Part shown: one piece after another, positions 1-5,555 of the stretch
Layout: each line of letters begins with the position of its first letter
Position numbering within the stretch: position 1 is the first letter of the stretch
Assembly (NCBI GenBank): GCA_017543025.1
Contig: JAFYGX010000252.1
Span: 1 to 5,555 of the forward strand
Origin: Solobacterium sp.
Lineage (GTDB): Bacteria; Bacillota_I; Bacilli_A; Erysipelotrichales; Erysipelotrichaceae
DNA: 5,555 bases
Direction: 5' to 3'
Notes under the pieces: generated by a model
Database searches by the model: none
Told to the model about the DNA's origin: nothing
Seen by the model: only the letters and a program-made list of their open reading frames with translations
Translations under genes and position numbers: made by a program

Positions 1-2
1 AT

Positions 3-2075
3 CCCACTTATCAGGGGCGTCCGGTAACCGTCATGATGATGGACCTCAATGACTTCAAACGCATCAATGACGAAAGCGGCCACGAAGAAGGTGACCGCAT
101 TCTTCAGGAAACCGGGGAAATGCTCATTCAGACATTCGGCAGCGAGCATTGTTACCGTTACGGCGGCGATGAATTTCTTGTCATTCTGCCGGATGAAGAG
201 GAAGAAGTATTTCGGAAGAAGCTGGAATCCGAAACCTTTCGGAGCTTCTCGGAAACCGTCAATTCTTCCATCGGCTATGTCCATGCGGTGCCTGACAGCC
301 CTGACAGGCTGCGTGAGATGATCGCTGAAGCGGATGAGCGGATGTATGAACAGAAGCGCGGTGAAAAGAATACGGAGATCAATCCCCCGCACCTTCTGGA
401 AACAGAGCTTCCGCGTATGGAATTCACGGTCTCGGAGATGAAGAAATATATGGATTCCCTGCAGGGAAAATATGATCTGATCCGCGTTGTGGATCCGGAA
501 GAATGCCGGATCGTTGAACTGAATGAAGACGGCAGGATCAGCAGGGATGAAAGCTGCTATAACATCTGGAGCGCCGGTCAGCGGTGCCTCAACTGTTCCA
601 GTGCGCTTGCCTGCCGCACCGGCTGTCATCAGACCAAAGCCGAAGAATTTCACGATCAGCTGTACTATATCCAGTCCAGCCCGGTATCCCTCCATCTGCC
701 GGACGGTGGTTCGTATGATGCGGTGCTTGAGCTTGTGCACATTGAAAAAGAGGAACATCTGCACGGAAACGACCGGGAAGCGGAAAATGTCGGCAGCCGT
801 GCAGCACAGTATTTCGCACACCATGACGGTATGACCGATACGCTTAATGCGGAAGCCTTCTATGATGCCTGCCGGAGAAAGATCATACGCAGACCGGATG
901 AAAAATGGATCATGATCACTTCCAATATCATGAATTTCCGCTTTGTGAACACGCTCTTCGGGCATATGAAAGGCAATGAGGTTCTGGTGCGCACCGCCTC
1001 CCTGCTGAAACGGATCGCCGAACCGGCAGACGGACTCTGCGGAAGACTCGGCAGTGATCAGTTCGCCGTTCTGATACCTAAGGACAGGTATGAGGAGCAG
1101 TCACTTCTGAACACAAATCAGATCCTTGCGAATGCGTTCAGCAGCGGTGTCTACACGTTCTGCATCCACTTCGGCGTCTATGAGATCGATGATGAGACCG
1201 CACCGATCTCCGTCATGTGCGGGCGGGCCAACTCTGCCCTGCGCATCATCCGGGAGGATCTTTCCCGCATCGTTTCGTATTACAACGAAGAGATCAGAAA
1301 CCGCCTGCTGCAGGAGCAGACCGTGATCAGCAGCTTCGAAGAAGCGCTGAATGAGAAACAGTTCTGCATGTATCTGCAGCCGATCTGTGACCGGGACGGA
1401 AAGCCAATCGGCGCGGAAGCTCTTGTCCGCTGGCAGAAGCCGGACGGTTCTGTCATCATGCCGGGCAGTTTTATCGAAACACTGGAAAATGCCGGTCTCA
1501 TCCATAAGCTTGATCTGTATATGTGGGATCTTGCCGCAGGACAGCTGCGCAGCTGGAAAAACACCCCGCTTGATCCGCTGTTTCTTTCCATCAATGTATC
1601 TGCCCGGGATTTCTACAGTCTGGATGTGCTGAAAGAATTCACCGCTCTTGTCCGGAAGTATGACATCGACAGCGGAAAACTTCGGCTTGAGATCACCGAA
1701 ACCGCACTGCTTACAGATACCGTCAAAATCAATGAGATCGTTACAGCGCTTCAGAAACAGGGTTTCATTGTGGAGATCGATGATTTCGGAACCGGTTACT
1801 CTTCGTTAAGCATGCTGAAGGATATCCATGCGGATGTTCTCAAAATCGACCGGAGCTTTCTGCGGGAGATCGAACACAATCCGCACAATTCCCGTATCCT
1901 GCAGGCTGTGATCAGTCTTGCAGAGAATCTTGGAATGGATGTCATCACCGAAGGCGTGGAAAATGAACAGCAGCTGGATGTGCTCCTGGAAATGGGATGT
2001 GTGCATTTCCAGGGATATTACTTCTCCCGCCCTGTCATAATCAGCGACTTCGAATCAAAATACAGTCAAAACTGA
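3..2075 (+). CDS. GGDEF / Cys-rich PAS-like / degenerate GGDEF / EAL c-di-GMP turnover protein (5'-partial)
   Basis: The reading frame is open from base 3, so the Met codons at 33 are internal and the N-terminus is missing; 690 residues are visible (numbered from base 3). Residues 1-118 form a GGDEF diguanylate cyclase domain with the metal-binding MMDLNDFKRIND stretch, intact GGDEF at 54-58 and the closing ADERMYEQK. The RxxD inhibitory site expected just before GGDEF is absent. Residues ~120-270 look like a PAS-type sensor with five clustered Cys (185, 195, 198, 204, 208). Residues ~275-430 are a second GGDEF domain whose signature is GSDQF (350-354), probably not catalytic. Residues ~450-685 are an EAL phosphodiesterase with the usual catalytic set: E472 (EAL), N531, E563, D593/D594 (DDFGTGY), K614, E650 and Q670 (QGYYF). 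The protein probably both makes and hydrolyses c-di-GMP, with the degenerate GGDEF as a possible GTP-sensing regulator. Any membrane or sensory N-terminus cannot be seen. Domain calls are firm; net activity is unknown. Confidence 0.95.
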   Translation, partial: PTYQGRPVTVMMMDLNDFKRINDESGHEEGDRILQETGEMLIQTFGSEHCYRYGGDEFLVILPDEEEEVFRKKLESETFRSFSETVNSSIGYVHAVPDSPDRLREMIAEADERMYEQKRGEKNTEINPPHLLETELPRMEFTVSEMKKYMDSLQGKYDLIRVVDPEECRIVELNEDGRISRDESCYNIWSAGQRCLNCSSALACRTGCHQTKAEEFHDQLYYIQSSPVSLHLPDGGSYDAVLELVHIEKEEHLHGNDREAENVGSRAAQYFAHHDGMTDTLNAEAFYDACRRKIIRRPDEKWIMITSNIMNFRFVNTLFGHMKGNEVLVRTASLLKRIAEPADGLCGRLGSDQFAVLIPKDRYEEQSLLNTNQILANAFSSGVYTFCIHFGVYEIDDETAPISVMCGRANSALRIIREDLSRIVSYYNEEIRNRLLQEQTVISSFEEALNEKQFCMYLQPICDRDGKPIGAEALVRWQKPDGSVIMPGSFIETLENAGLIHKLDLYMWDLAAGQLRSWKNTPLDPLFLSINVSARDFYSLDVLKEFTALVRKYDIDSGKLRLEITETALLTDTVKINEIVTALQKQGFIVEIDDFGTGYSSLSMLKDIHADVLKIDRSFLREIEHNPHNSRILQAVISLAENLGMDVITEGVENEQQLDVLLEMGCVHFQGYYFSRPVIISDFESKYSQN

Positions 2076-2128
2076 CGAATCATGCCATCCGTCCGTGGGA
2101 ACGTTATTCCGCCGCCGTCAGAACTGCA

Positions 2129-2209
2129 GTCTGCACATCAGCGGATCAGTCGGCTTAGGATGTCTTCAAGCCCGCATATGATGCAATGTACGCAGATAAG
2201 AATCTGTAA
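2129..2209 (+). pseudogene. Eroded C-terminal end of a GGDEF domain
   Basis: In the frame starting at 2129, translation reads through a TAG stop (2156-2158) into DVFKPAYDAMYADKNL and ends at TAA (2207-2209). The stretch matches the closing helix of GGDEF domains, typically 'vFkrADeaMYedK'. The residues before the stop (TSADQSA) fit the loop that normally precedes this helix. No start codon with a ribosome binding site and no GGDEF core are visible upstream, because the intact EAL gene ends at 2075, only about 50 bases away. I read this as a decayed tail left by deletion or recombination of a neighbouring GGDEF gene. It differs from the matching segment of the upstream gene (AEADERMYEQK), so it is not a recent tandem copy of it. 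A chance resemblance in a short stretch cannot be fully excluded. Confidence 0.5.
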
Positions 2210-2309
2210 AAACAGTCCTGCGGAAGTTGCCCTGATTATTTGCTGGATAGTAAGAAGAAAACTCCGGCTTCTGTAATTCGGAGGAGAACTCAAAATATTC
2301 AGATTATCT

Positions 2310-2330
2310 CATGTAACAGCAAGGTACATG
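2310..2330. repeat. Perfect 6-bp inverted repeat CATGTA-N9-TACATG
   Basis: CATGTA at 2310-2315 is mirrored exactly by TACATG at 2325-2330, with a 9-base spacer. It lies about 100 bases upstream of the proposed -35 element, so it could be a dimeric regulator site or just a chance palindrome. No U-tract follows, so it is not a terminator. Confidence 0.25.
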
Positions 2331-2381
2331 CAGGCATTCACGAATCTTCAGACAGTTCAAACAGCATGCAAGACAGCAGGA

Positions 2382-2427
2382 ATTACCATTTGCGGCATGA
2401 AATCCGGTAATGGGGCAATGTATTTTT
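2382..2427 (+). terminator. Weak hairpin with downstream T-run (possible terminator)
   Basis: ATTACC (2382-2387) can pair with GGTAAT (2406-2411); an inner CGG/CCG pairing (2393-2395 with 2404-2406) is possible in a slightly shifted register. A run of five T follows at 2423-2427, but about 11 bases after the stem, further than a typical intrinsic terminator. It might end transcription from the upstream EAL gene. The AT-rich stem and the gap keep confidence low. Confidence 0.2.
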
Positions 2428-2429
2428 GA

Positions 2430-2459
2430 TTGTTTAAAAAAGGTGTGAAGAGAGATAAT
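2430..2459 (+). promoter_or_regulatory. Candidate sigma70-type promoter for the binding-protein operon
   Basis: TTGTTT (2430-2435) and GATAAT (2454-2459) are separated by 18 bases. The -10 matches consensus at five of six positions; the -35 matches only in TTG. The predicted transcription start falls near 2466, the first base of the first leader hairpin, which makes the placement coherent. This is the best promoter I can see between the EAL gene and the binding-protein gene. Confidence 0.4.
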
Positions 2460-2505
2460 AAACGCAGAGAATCAGGATTCAGAAGAAGAGTTTCAATTCT
2501 CTCAA

Positions 2506-2541
2506 ATGTTAAGGCAGATTGCTGTTCCTTCTGCCGGTTGA
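2506..2541 (+). CDS. Possible 11-residue leader peptide
   Basis: ATG at 2506 opens a frame encoding MLRQIAVPSAG and ends with TGA at 2539-2541. It spans both arms of the second leader hairpin and stops just after the strand proposed to act as antiterminator, the geometry of leader peptides in attenuators. Against it, there is no good Shine-Dalgarno sequence at the right distance (the purine-rich stretch 2481-2490 ends about 15 bases upstream), and no run of one amino acid's codons that would sense a particular charged tRNA. It may be a chance short frame. Confidence 0.15.
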   Translation: MLRQIAVPSAG

Positions 2542-2563
2542 AAACTCATCTTTACTGCAAACG

Positions 2564-2594
2564 GTCCGCCGGCGGGCGGGCATATATATTTTTT
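2564..2594 (+). terminator. Intrinsic terminator in the leader of the binding-protein gene
   Basis: A seven-pair GC-rich stem (2564-2570 with 2575-2581, including one G-U pair) closes a GGCG loop. It is followed at once by alternating A/T and then six T (2589-2594), the form of a Rho-independent terminator. It ends only 16 bases before the AAGGAG ribosome binding site, leaving no room for a promoter after it. If functional, it must be bypassed conditionally for the downstream genes to be expressed. Confidence 0.5.
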
Positions 2595-2610
2595 GCCTGT
2601 ATTCCATAAA

Positions 2611-2616
2611 AAGGAG
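2611..2616 (+). promoter_or_regulatory. Ribosome binding site fixing a GTG start
   Basis: AAGGAG lies 7 bases before GTG at 2624. The same frame extends upstream to a TTG at 2519, but that start has no Shine-Dalgarno, would add a charged segment before the signal peptide, and would run through the terminator hairpin. The GTG is therefore the better start. Confidence 0.85.
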
Positions 2617-2623
2617 ACGAATT

Positions 2624-4273
2624 GTGATAAAGCCTGCAGAATTCTGCAAAACAGTGATCACGGCATTTCTGCTTTGCTCGGCATCGTTTTCTTTTTCTGC
2701 GTGTTCATCGGGATACAGAATCTTTTCCGAAGATACGGAAACAATGACGGAAGAAGATACTTCGCATTTTCTTGTTGCCGTGGAAGATGAGCCGGATACG
2801 GTGGATTTTCAATGCACTACGATTCATTATACGGTTGCCCAGAATGTATTTAACCGTCTGGTAGAAGCAGAAAACAATGAAGACGGAGACCTGGAGATCC
2901 TCCCTTCGCTTGCGCAGTCATGGGAAGTATCGGAAGACGGACGGGTATATACATTTCACCTTCGTGACGGCGTTTTTTTCAGCAATGGTGAGCCGCTGAC
3001 CGCATCAGACGTTCTCTATACGTTTAAAAGACTTCTGACGCATCCTGCCGCCAGCAATCAGGATATTGCGGAGGATATACTCGGCGCAAAGGAATTAATG
3101 AGCGGACGGACAGACCGGCTCGAAGGCATTGACGTGCTCGATGATCTTAATTTTACGATCACTCTGGAACAGCCGTTCGCCGCATTTCTGGCAAGTCTTT
3201 CCATGCCGGGAGCCTCCATTCTGGATGAAACAACCACAGAAGAAGCGGGCGACAGGTTCGGTATTGAACCGGAATGGACGATCGGCACGGGATCTTTCAT
3301 CCTCTGGAAATGGATCCCCGGGAAAGGAATGCTGCTGAAGGCAAATCCGGACTGCTGGCAGGGAGCACCGAACTGCGACGGGCTGGATCTTCGCTTTCTG
3401 ACTGAGCCGGAAGAAGTACGGCTCCTGTTTGAAAACGGCGAAATAGATATCCTGGATGTCGATGAGGTCGGCGATTACGCAGAATATTACATTCACGGAG
3501 ATATCTATCAGGACAGACTGCTGCGGGTTCCCCGGATCGGAATCACATACATCACGCTCAATGAGTCCGTCGAACCGCTGAATGATGTCAGAGTCCGGAA
3601 AGCGATGCAGATGTCTCTGAACCGGAAGCTCCTGCTGAATGTGGTGTACAGCGGGCTTGGTTCGGTGGAAAACGGTATATTCCCGGTCGGACTGTACGGC
3701 CACAATCCTGAACTGCCTGAAATCCCTTATGATACCGAAGAAGCTGCAGCGCTGCTTGCGGAAGCGGGATATCCGGGCGGCTTCGACCTGGACGTTCAGA
3801 TCAAGTCTTCTTCAACCAAGTGGGAAATGACACTGCTGCGTCTTGCTGTTTCCATGTGGGAGAAAATCGGTATCCGGGCATCGATCAGGGTTTTGGATGA
3901 CGATGCGTTCATGCGGCTGCGCAAAAGCGGCGGACTTACATGCTATACCGCCATGTGGCAGGCAGACTACAATGATCCGGACAATTTTATCTATACCTTT
4001 TTCGGAAGCAGTGAGAACACTGTGAACCGGAGCCTCTGCTATCCGCGGGAGGAGATCATGACGCGGGTGAAAAATGCAAGATCGATAATAGATCCCACGG
4101 AGCGGCTTGCGGAATACCGTGAGCTTGAGTGGATCATAGTTCAGGAAGATGCAGCCTGGATCCCGTTGTTTTCAAGACTCCGGGTGTATGTACTTTCAGA
4201 CCGGGTTGAAAACGTAAACGCATCCTGGAACGGTTCCGTTAAAAACAGATACCGGGAAATATATATCCGTTGA
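2624..4273 (+). CDS. Family 5 (peptide/nickel-type) ABC solute-binding lipoprotein
   Basis: This 549-residue protein, starting at GTG, is a complete extracellular solute-binding protein of the DppA/OppA class, near the family's usual length. Residues 1-26 form a lipoprotein signal peptide: positive K3/K9, a hydrophobic core, then FSA-C with lipidated Cys27. A short acidic linker follows. The SBP_bac_5 signature region is at residues 95-138 (SLAQSWEVSEDGRVYTFHLR, then DGVFF, SNGEPLTASDVLYTFKRLL). Later family landmarks include the LNDVRVRKAMQMSLNR segment and, near the C-terminus, the YNDPDNF and AAWIPLF segments. By family it binds an oligopeptide or another small ligand outside the membrane; the exact ligand cannot be read from sequence. 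No permease or ATPase gene is present in the window, whereas a Cache-HAMP-GGDEF sensor follows after 31 bases. A sensing role with that protein, or delivery to transporters encoded elsewhere, are both possible. The leader carries a terminator, suggesting conditional expression. Confidence 0.93.
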   Translation: MIKPAEFCKTVITAFLLCSASFSFSACSSGYRIFSEDTETMTEEDTSHFLVAVEDEPDTVDFQCTTIHYTVAQNVFNRLVEAENNEDGDLEILPSLAQSWEVSEDGRVYTFHLRDGVFFSNGEPLTASDVLYTFKRLLTHPAASNQDIAEDILGAKELMSGRTDRLEGIDVLDDLNFTITLEQPFAAFLASLSMPGASILDETTTEEAGDRFGIEPEWTIGTGSFILWKWIPGKGMLLKANPDCWQGAPNCDGLDLRFLTEPEEVRLLFENGEIDILDVDEVGDYAEYYIHGDIYQDRLLRVPRIGITYITLNESVEPLNDVRVRKAMQMSLNRKLLLNVVYSGLGSVENGIFPVGLYGHNPELPEIPYDTEEAAALLAEAGYPGGFDLDVQIKSSSTKWEMTLLRLAVSMWEKIGIRASIRVLDDDAFMRLRKSGGLTCYTAMWQADYNDPDNFIYTFFGSSENTVNRSLCYPREEIMTRVKNARSIIDPTERLAEYRELEWIIVQEDAAWIPLFSRLRVYVLSDRVENVNASWNGSVKNRYREIYIR

Positions 4274-4304
4274 TCCGGAAAACACGAAACATGGAGACTG
4301 ACTC

Positions 4305-5555
4305 ATGCATTCGATTCGAATCAAAATAACAGGTATTACCATCACCGCTATCCTCACGACAGTTCTCTGCGTGTTTGCAGGATCCTTTTATACGCTTCAG
4401 AAAGCAAACGACCGGAGTTCTGTAGAAATGATGAACCTGATCGGAGAGGATACCAGGAACTCTGTGGAGCGGTATACCGCAAGCATCGAGCATTCCATTG
4501 AAATGATCAGCAACATTGCTGCAGATTCTCTGGACAGAGTTGTACTGGCGGAAAACGGCGTGATCGGAACGGATGCAGGACAGACTGTGCGCACAGCGGA
4601 ACAGCAGGAACAGCTGGATGCCTACCTTCAGGAATACTGTGACGGAATACGTGAGACATTCACCGGCATCGCCGCACATACACACGGTATTACATCCTAT
4701 TATTTCTGCATCAGCCCGGATATCAGCAGAAACGTACAGGGGTTCTTCTATTATCGTGCCGGGAAAACAGGTTTTGACAGACATGAGGGACTGGATGTGA
4801 GTGCGCTGGATCCGGCTGACGGAGATCAGAATGCGTGGTTTTTCACACCGATTCAGCACGGAAGACCGTCCTGGGTCGGCCCCTATTCAGCCAGTGTTCT
4901 GAAGGATATGTGGGTCGTTTCCTATTCGGTTCCCCTGTATTGTTCAGGAAGTCTTATCGGAGTAATCGGAATGGATATTCCTGTTGACATTCTGATCGAT
5001 CAGGTGCGCGATATCCGTGTCTACCGAACAGGATATGTCAGCCTTCTGGATGCGGAAAACCGTGTGCTGTATCATCCGGATTGGGAATTCAGAAGCATGC
5101 TTGATGCAAAGGAACTTCCATTCAGCGAGAAAGTGTTTCTGCGGGAAGACAGCGGTGATGAACTGATCCGCTTCAGCAAGAATGGCAAAGAGCAGCAGAT
5201 GTCCTTCTGCACGCTGTCCAACGGAATGAAACTTGTTATCGTAGCCCCGACAAAAGAAATCAATGCCGCGTGGATCAGCTTCGCCCAGAACAGCCTTGTG
5301 ATCACGGTACTGATCACCATCCTGTTTGCGGTTATTGTCATGCTGGCAATGCGGGCGATCACGCGTCCGCTGCGGAATCTGACAGCCGCATCTCAGCGGC
5401 TCGCCGATGCGGACTATGATGTGGAACTCAGTTACAGAGGGAAGGATGAGGTCGGCACGCTGACTGCCGCATTCATGAAGATGCGTGATCAGATCAAACA
5501 GTATATCGAAATCCTGAATCGACAACTTCTTACAGACAGACTGACCGGACTTCCG
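4305..5555 (+). CDS. Membrane sensor: double Cache, HAMP and start of a GGDEF domain (3'-partial)
   Basis: The frame opens at ATG 4305, 8 bases after GGAG (4293-4296), and stays open to the window end, giving 417 visible residues. TM1 spans ~8-29. The extracellular part (~30-322) has double Cache landmarks: NAWFFTP (176-182), W190-V-G-P-Y194, and GVIGMDI with D224. TM2 spans ~331-349, followed by a HAMP domain (~350-402) with ITRPL and the conserved D381-E382-V-G-T. The last residues, LLTDRLTGLP, are the conserved opening of a GGDEF domain (DxLTGLxNR). The output is therefore expected to be c-di-GMP synthesis; whether the GGDEF core is intact, or an EAL domain follows, lies outside the window. 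It starts 31 bases after the solute-binding gene with no terminator or promoter between, so the two are probably co-transcribed and may sense a shared ligand. Confidence 0.93.
   Translation, partial: MHSIRIKITGITITAILTTVLCVFAGSFYTLQKANDRSSVEMMNLIGEDTRNSVERYTASIEHSIEMISNIAADSLDRVVLAENGVIGTDAGQTVRTAEQQEQLDAYLQEYCDGIRETFTGIAAHTHGITSYYFCISPDISRNVQGFFYYRAGKTGFDRHEGLDVSALDPADGDQNAWFFTPIQHGRPSWVGPYSASVLKDMWVVSYSVPLYCSGSLIGVIGMDIPVDILIDQVRDIRVYRTGYVSLLDAENRVLYHPDWEFRSMLDAKELPFSEKVFLREDSGDELIRFSKNGKEQQMSFCTLSNGMKLVIVAPTKEINAAWISFAQNSLVITVLITILFAVIVMLAMRAITRPLRNLTAASQRLADADYDVELSYRGKDEVGTLTAAFMKMRDQIKQYIEILNRQLLTDRLTGLP

Larger units (their letters stand above)
2210..2429 (+). other. Intergenic stretch without a convincing gene
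   Basis: No reading frame here combines a start codon, ribosome binding site and recognisable protein. A purine-rich GGAGGAGA sits at 2280-2287, but no ATG, GTG or TTG follows at the right distance; it may be a remnant of a lost gene start. The only structure I see is two short inverted repeats (2310-2330 and 2382-2411). Together with the decayed GGDEF tail just upstream, the stretch looks like gene debris that now serves as the upstream region of the binding-protein operon. Confidence 0.5.
2466..2594 (+). ncRNA. Structured 5' leader, candidate transcription attenuator
   Basis: The leader of the binding-protein gene can form three hairpins in order: AGAGAAT/ATTCTCT (2466-2472 with 2496-2502, 23-base loop); GGCAGA/TCTGCC (2513-2518 with 2530-2535, 11-base loop); and a GC-rich terminator (2564-2581). 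The strand at 2530-2538 can instead pair with 2568-2576 (six G-C and three G-U pairs). That would break both the second hairpin and the terminator, giving the antiterminator versus terminator choice of classical attenuators and riboswitches. I do not recognise a known riboswitch: no GEMM c-di-GMP, SAM, or similar conserved core is evident. Whether a metabolite, protein, tRNA or ribosome would drive the switch is unknown. The pairings are read by eye, without energy calculation or covariation. Confidence 0.35.

Noticed and set aside
2150..2175. GGCTT/AAGCC hairpin as a terminator of the EAL gene
   Set aside because: The stem is only five pairs with an 11-base loop, and no T-tract follows.
2082..2276. 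A 64-residue open frame beginning MPSVRGNV after the EAL gene
   Set aside because: It has no ribosome binding site at its ATG and no recognisable protein character, and it overlaps in another frame the stretch that resembles a GGDEF terminus.
2538..2590. Promoter made of TTGAAA (2538) or TATATT (2585)
   Set aside because: Neither has a partner element at 16-19 bases; TATATT belongs to the A/T tract after the terminator stem.
2519..2623. Upstream TTG start for the solute-binding protein
   Set aside because: It lacks a Shine-Dalgarno, puts 35 residues before a normal lipoprotein signal peptide, and runs through the terminator hairpin. GTG at 2624 has AAGGAG at 7 bases.
2276..2623. c-di-GMP riboswitch (GEMM) before the binding-protein gene
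   Set aside because: I looked for it because of the c-di-GMP context, but the conserved GEMM-I and GEMM-II cores are not visible.
3095..3703. Minus-strand open frame (202 codons) opposite the solute-binding gene
   Set aside because: It is antisense to a well-supported family 5 binding protein; its composition reflects that gene's codon pattern.
4239..4859. Long minus-strand open frame (206 codons) opposite the Cache sensor
   Set aside because: It lies antisense to a gene with clear domain content, has no recognisable protein features, and no ribosome binding site was evident; it is a shadow frame.
1..5555. tRNA, rRNA, CRISPR array, insertion sequence or attachment site
   Set aside because: No cloverleaf-type segment, regularly spaced repeats, transposase-like protein or flanking terminal repeats were seen.

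Overview
The window reads as a cyclic-di-GMP signalling locus from a Gram-positive bacterium, most likely a Bacillota (Clostridia- or Erysipelotrichia-like) gut or rumen species. That assignment rests on the near-balanced base composition, AAGGAG-type ribosome binding sites, a lipoprotein-type solute-binding protein, and the style of the multidomain GGDEF/EAL proteins. It is an inference; no taxonomic marker gene is present. All genes lie on the + strand.

Layout. Bases 3-2075 hold the 3' part of a large cytoplasmic-type protein with the order GGDEF, Cys-rich PAS-like domain, degenerate GGDEF, EAL. Its N-terminus lies upstream of the window. Just after it, around 2129-2209, is an eroded C-terminal end of another GGDEF domain, broken by an in-frame stop. 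Bases 2210-2623 carry no convincing gene. They hold small inverted repeats, a plausible sigma70 promoter, and a structured leader ending in an intrinsic terminator that sits directly before the next gene's ribosome binding site. Bases 2624-4273 encode a family 5 (peptide/nickel type) lipoprotein solute-binding protein. After 31 bases comes a membrane sensor (4305 to the window end) with an extracellular double Cache domain, HAMP and the first residues of a GGDEF domain, cut by the window edge.

How the parts may work together. The binding protein and the Cache-HAMP-GGDEF sensor look co-transcribed, and no ABC permease or ATPase is visible here. A reasonable hypothesis is that the lipoprotein captures a small extracellular ligand (a peptide by family) and acts with the sensor to control c-di-GMP synthesis, while the upstream GGDEF/EAL protein makes and/or degrades the same messenger. 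The leader RNA has three strands that can pair in two mutually exclusive ways around the terminator, so the pair may be controlled by transcription attenuation. The domain calls are strong. The attenuation and partnership ideas are inferences from reading the sequence by eye.
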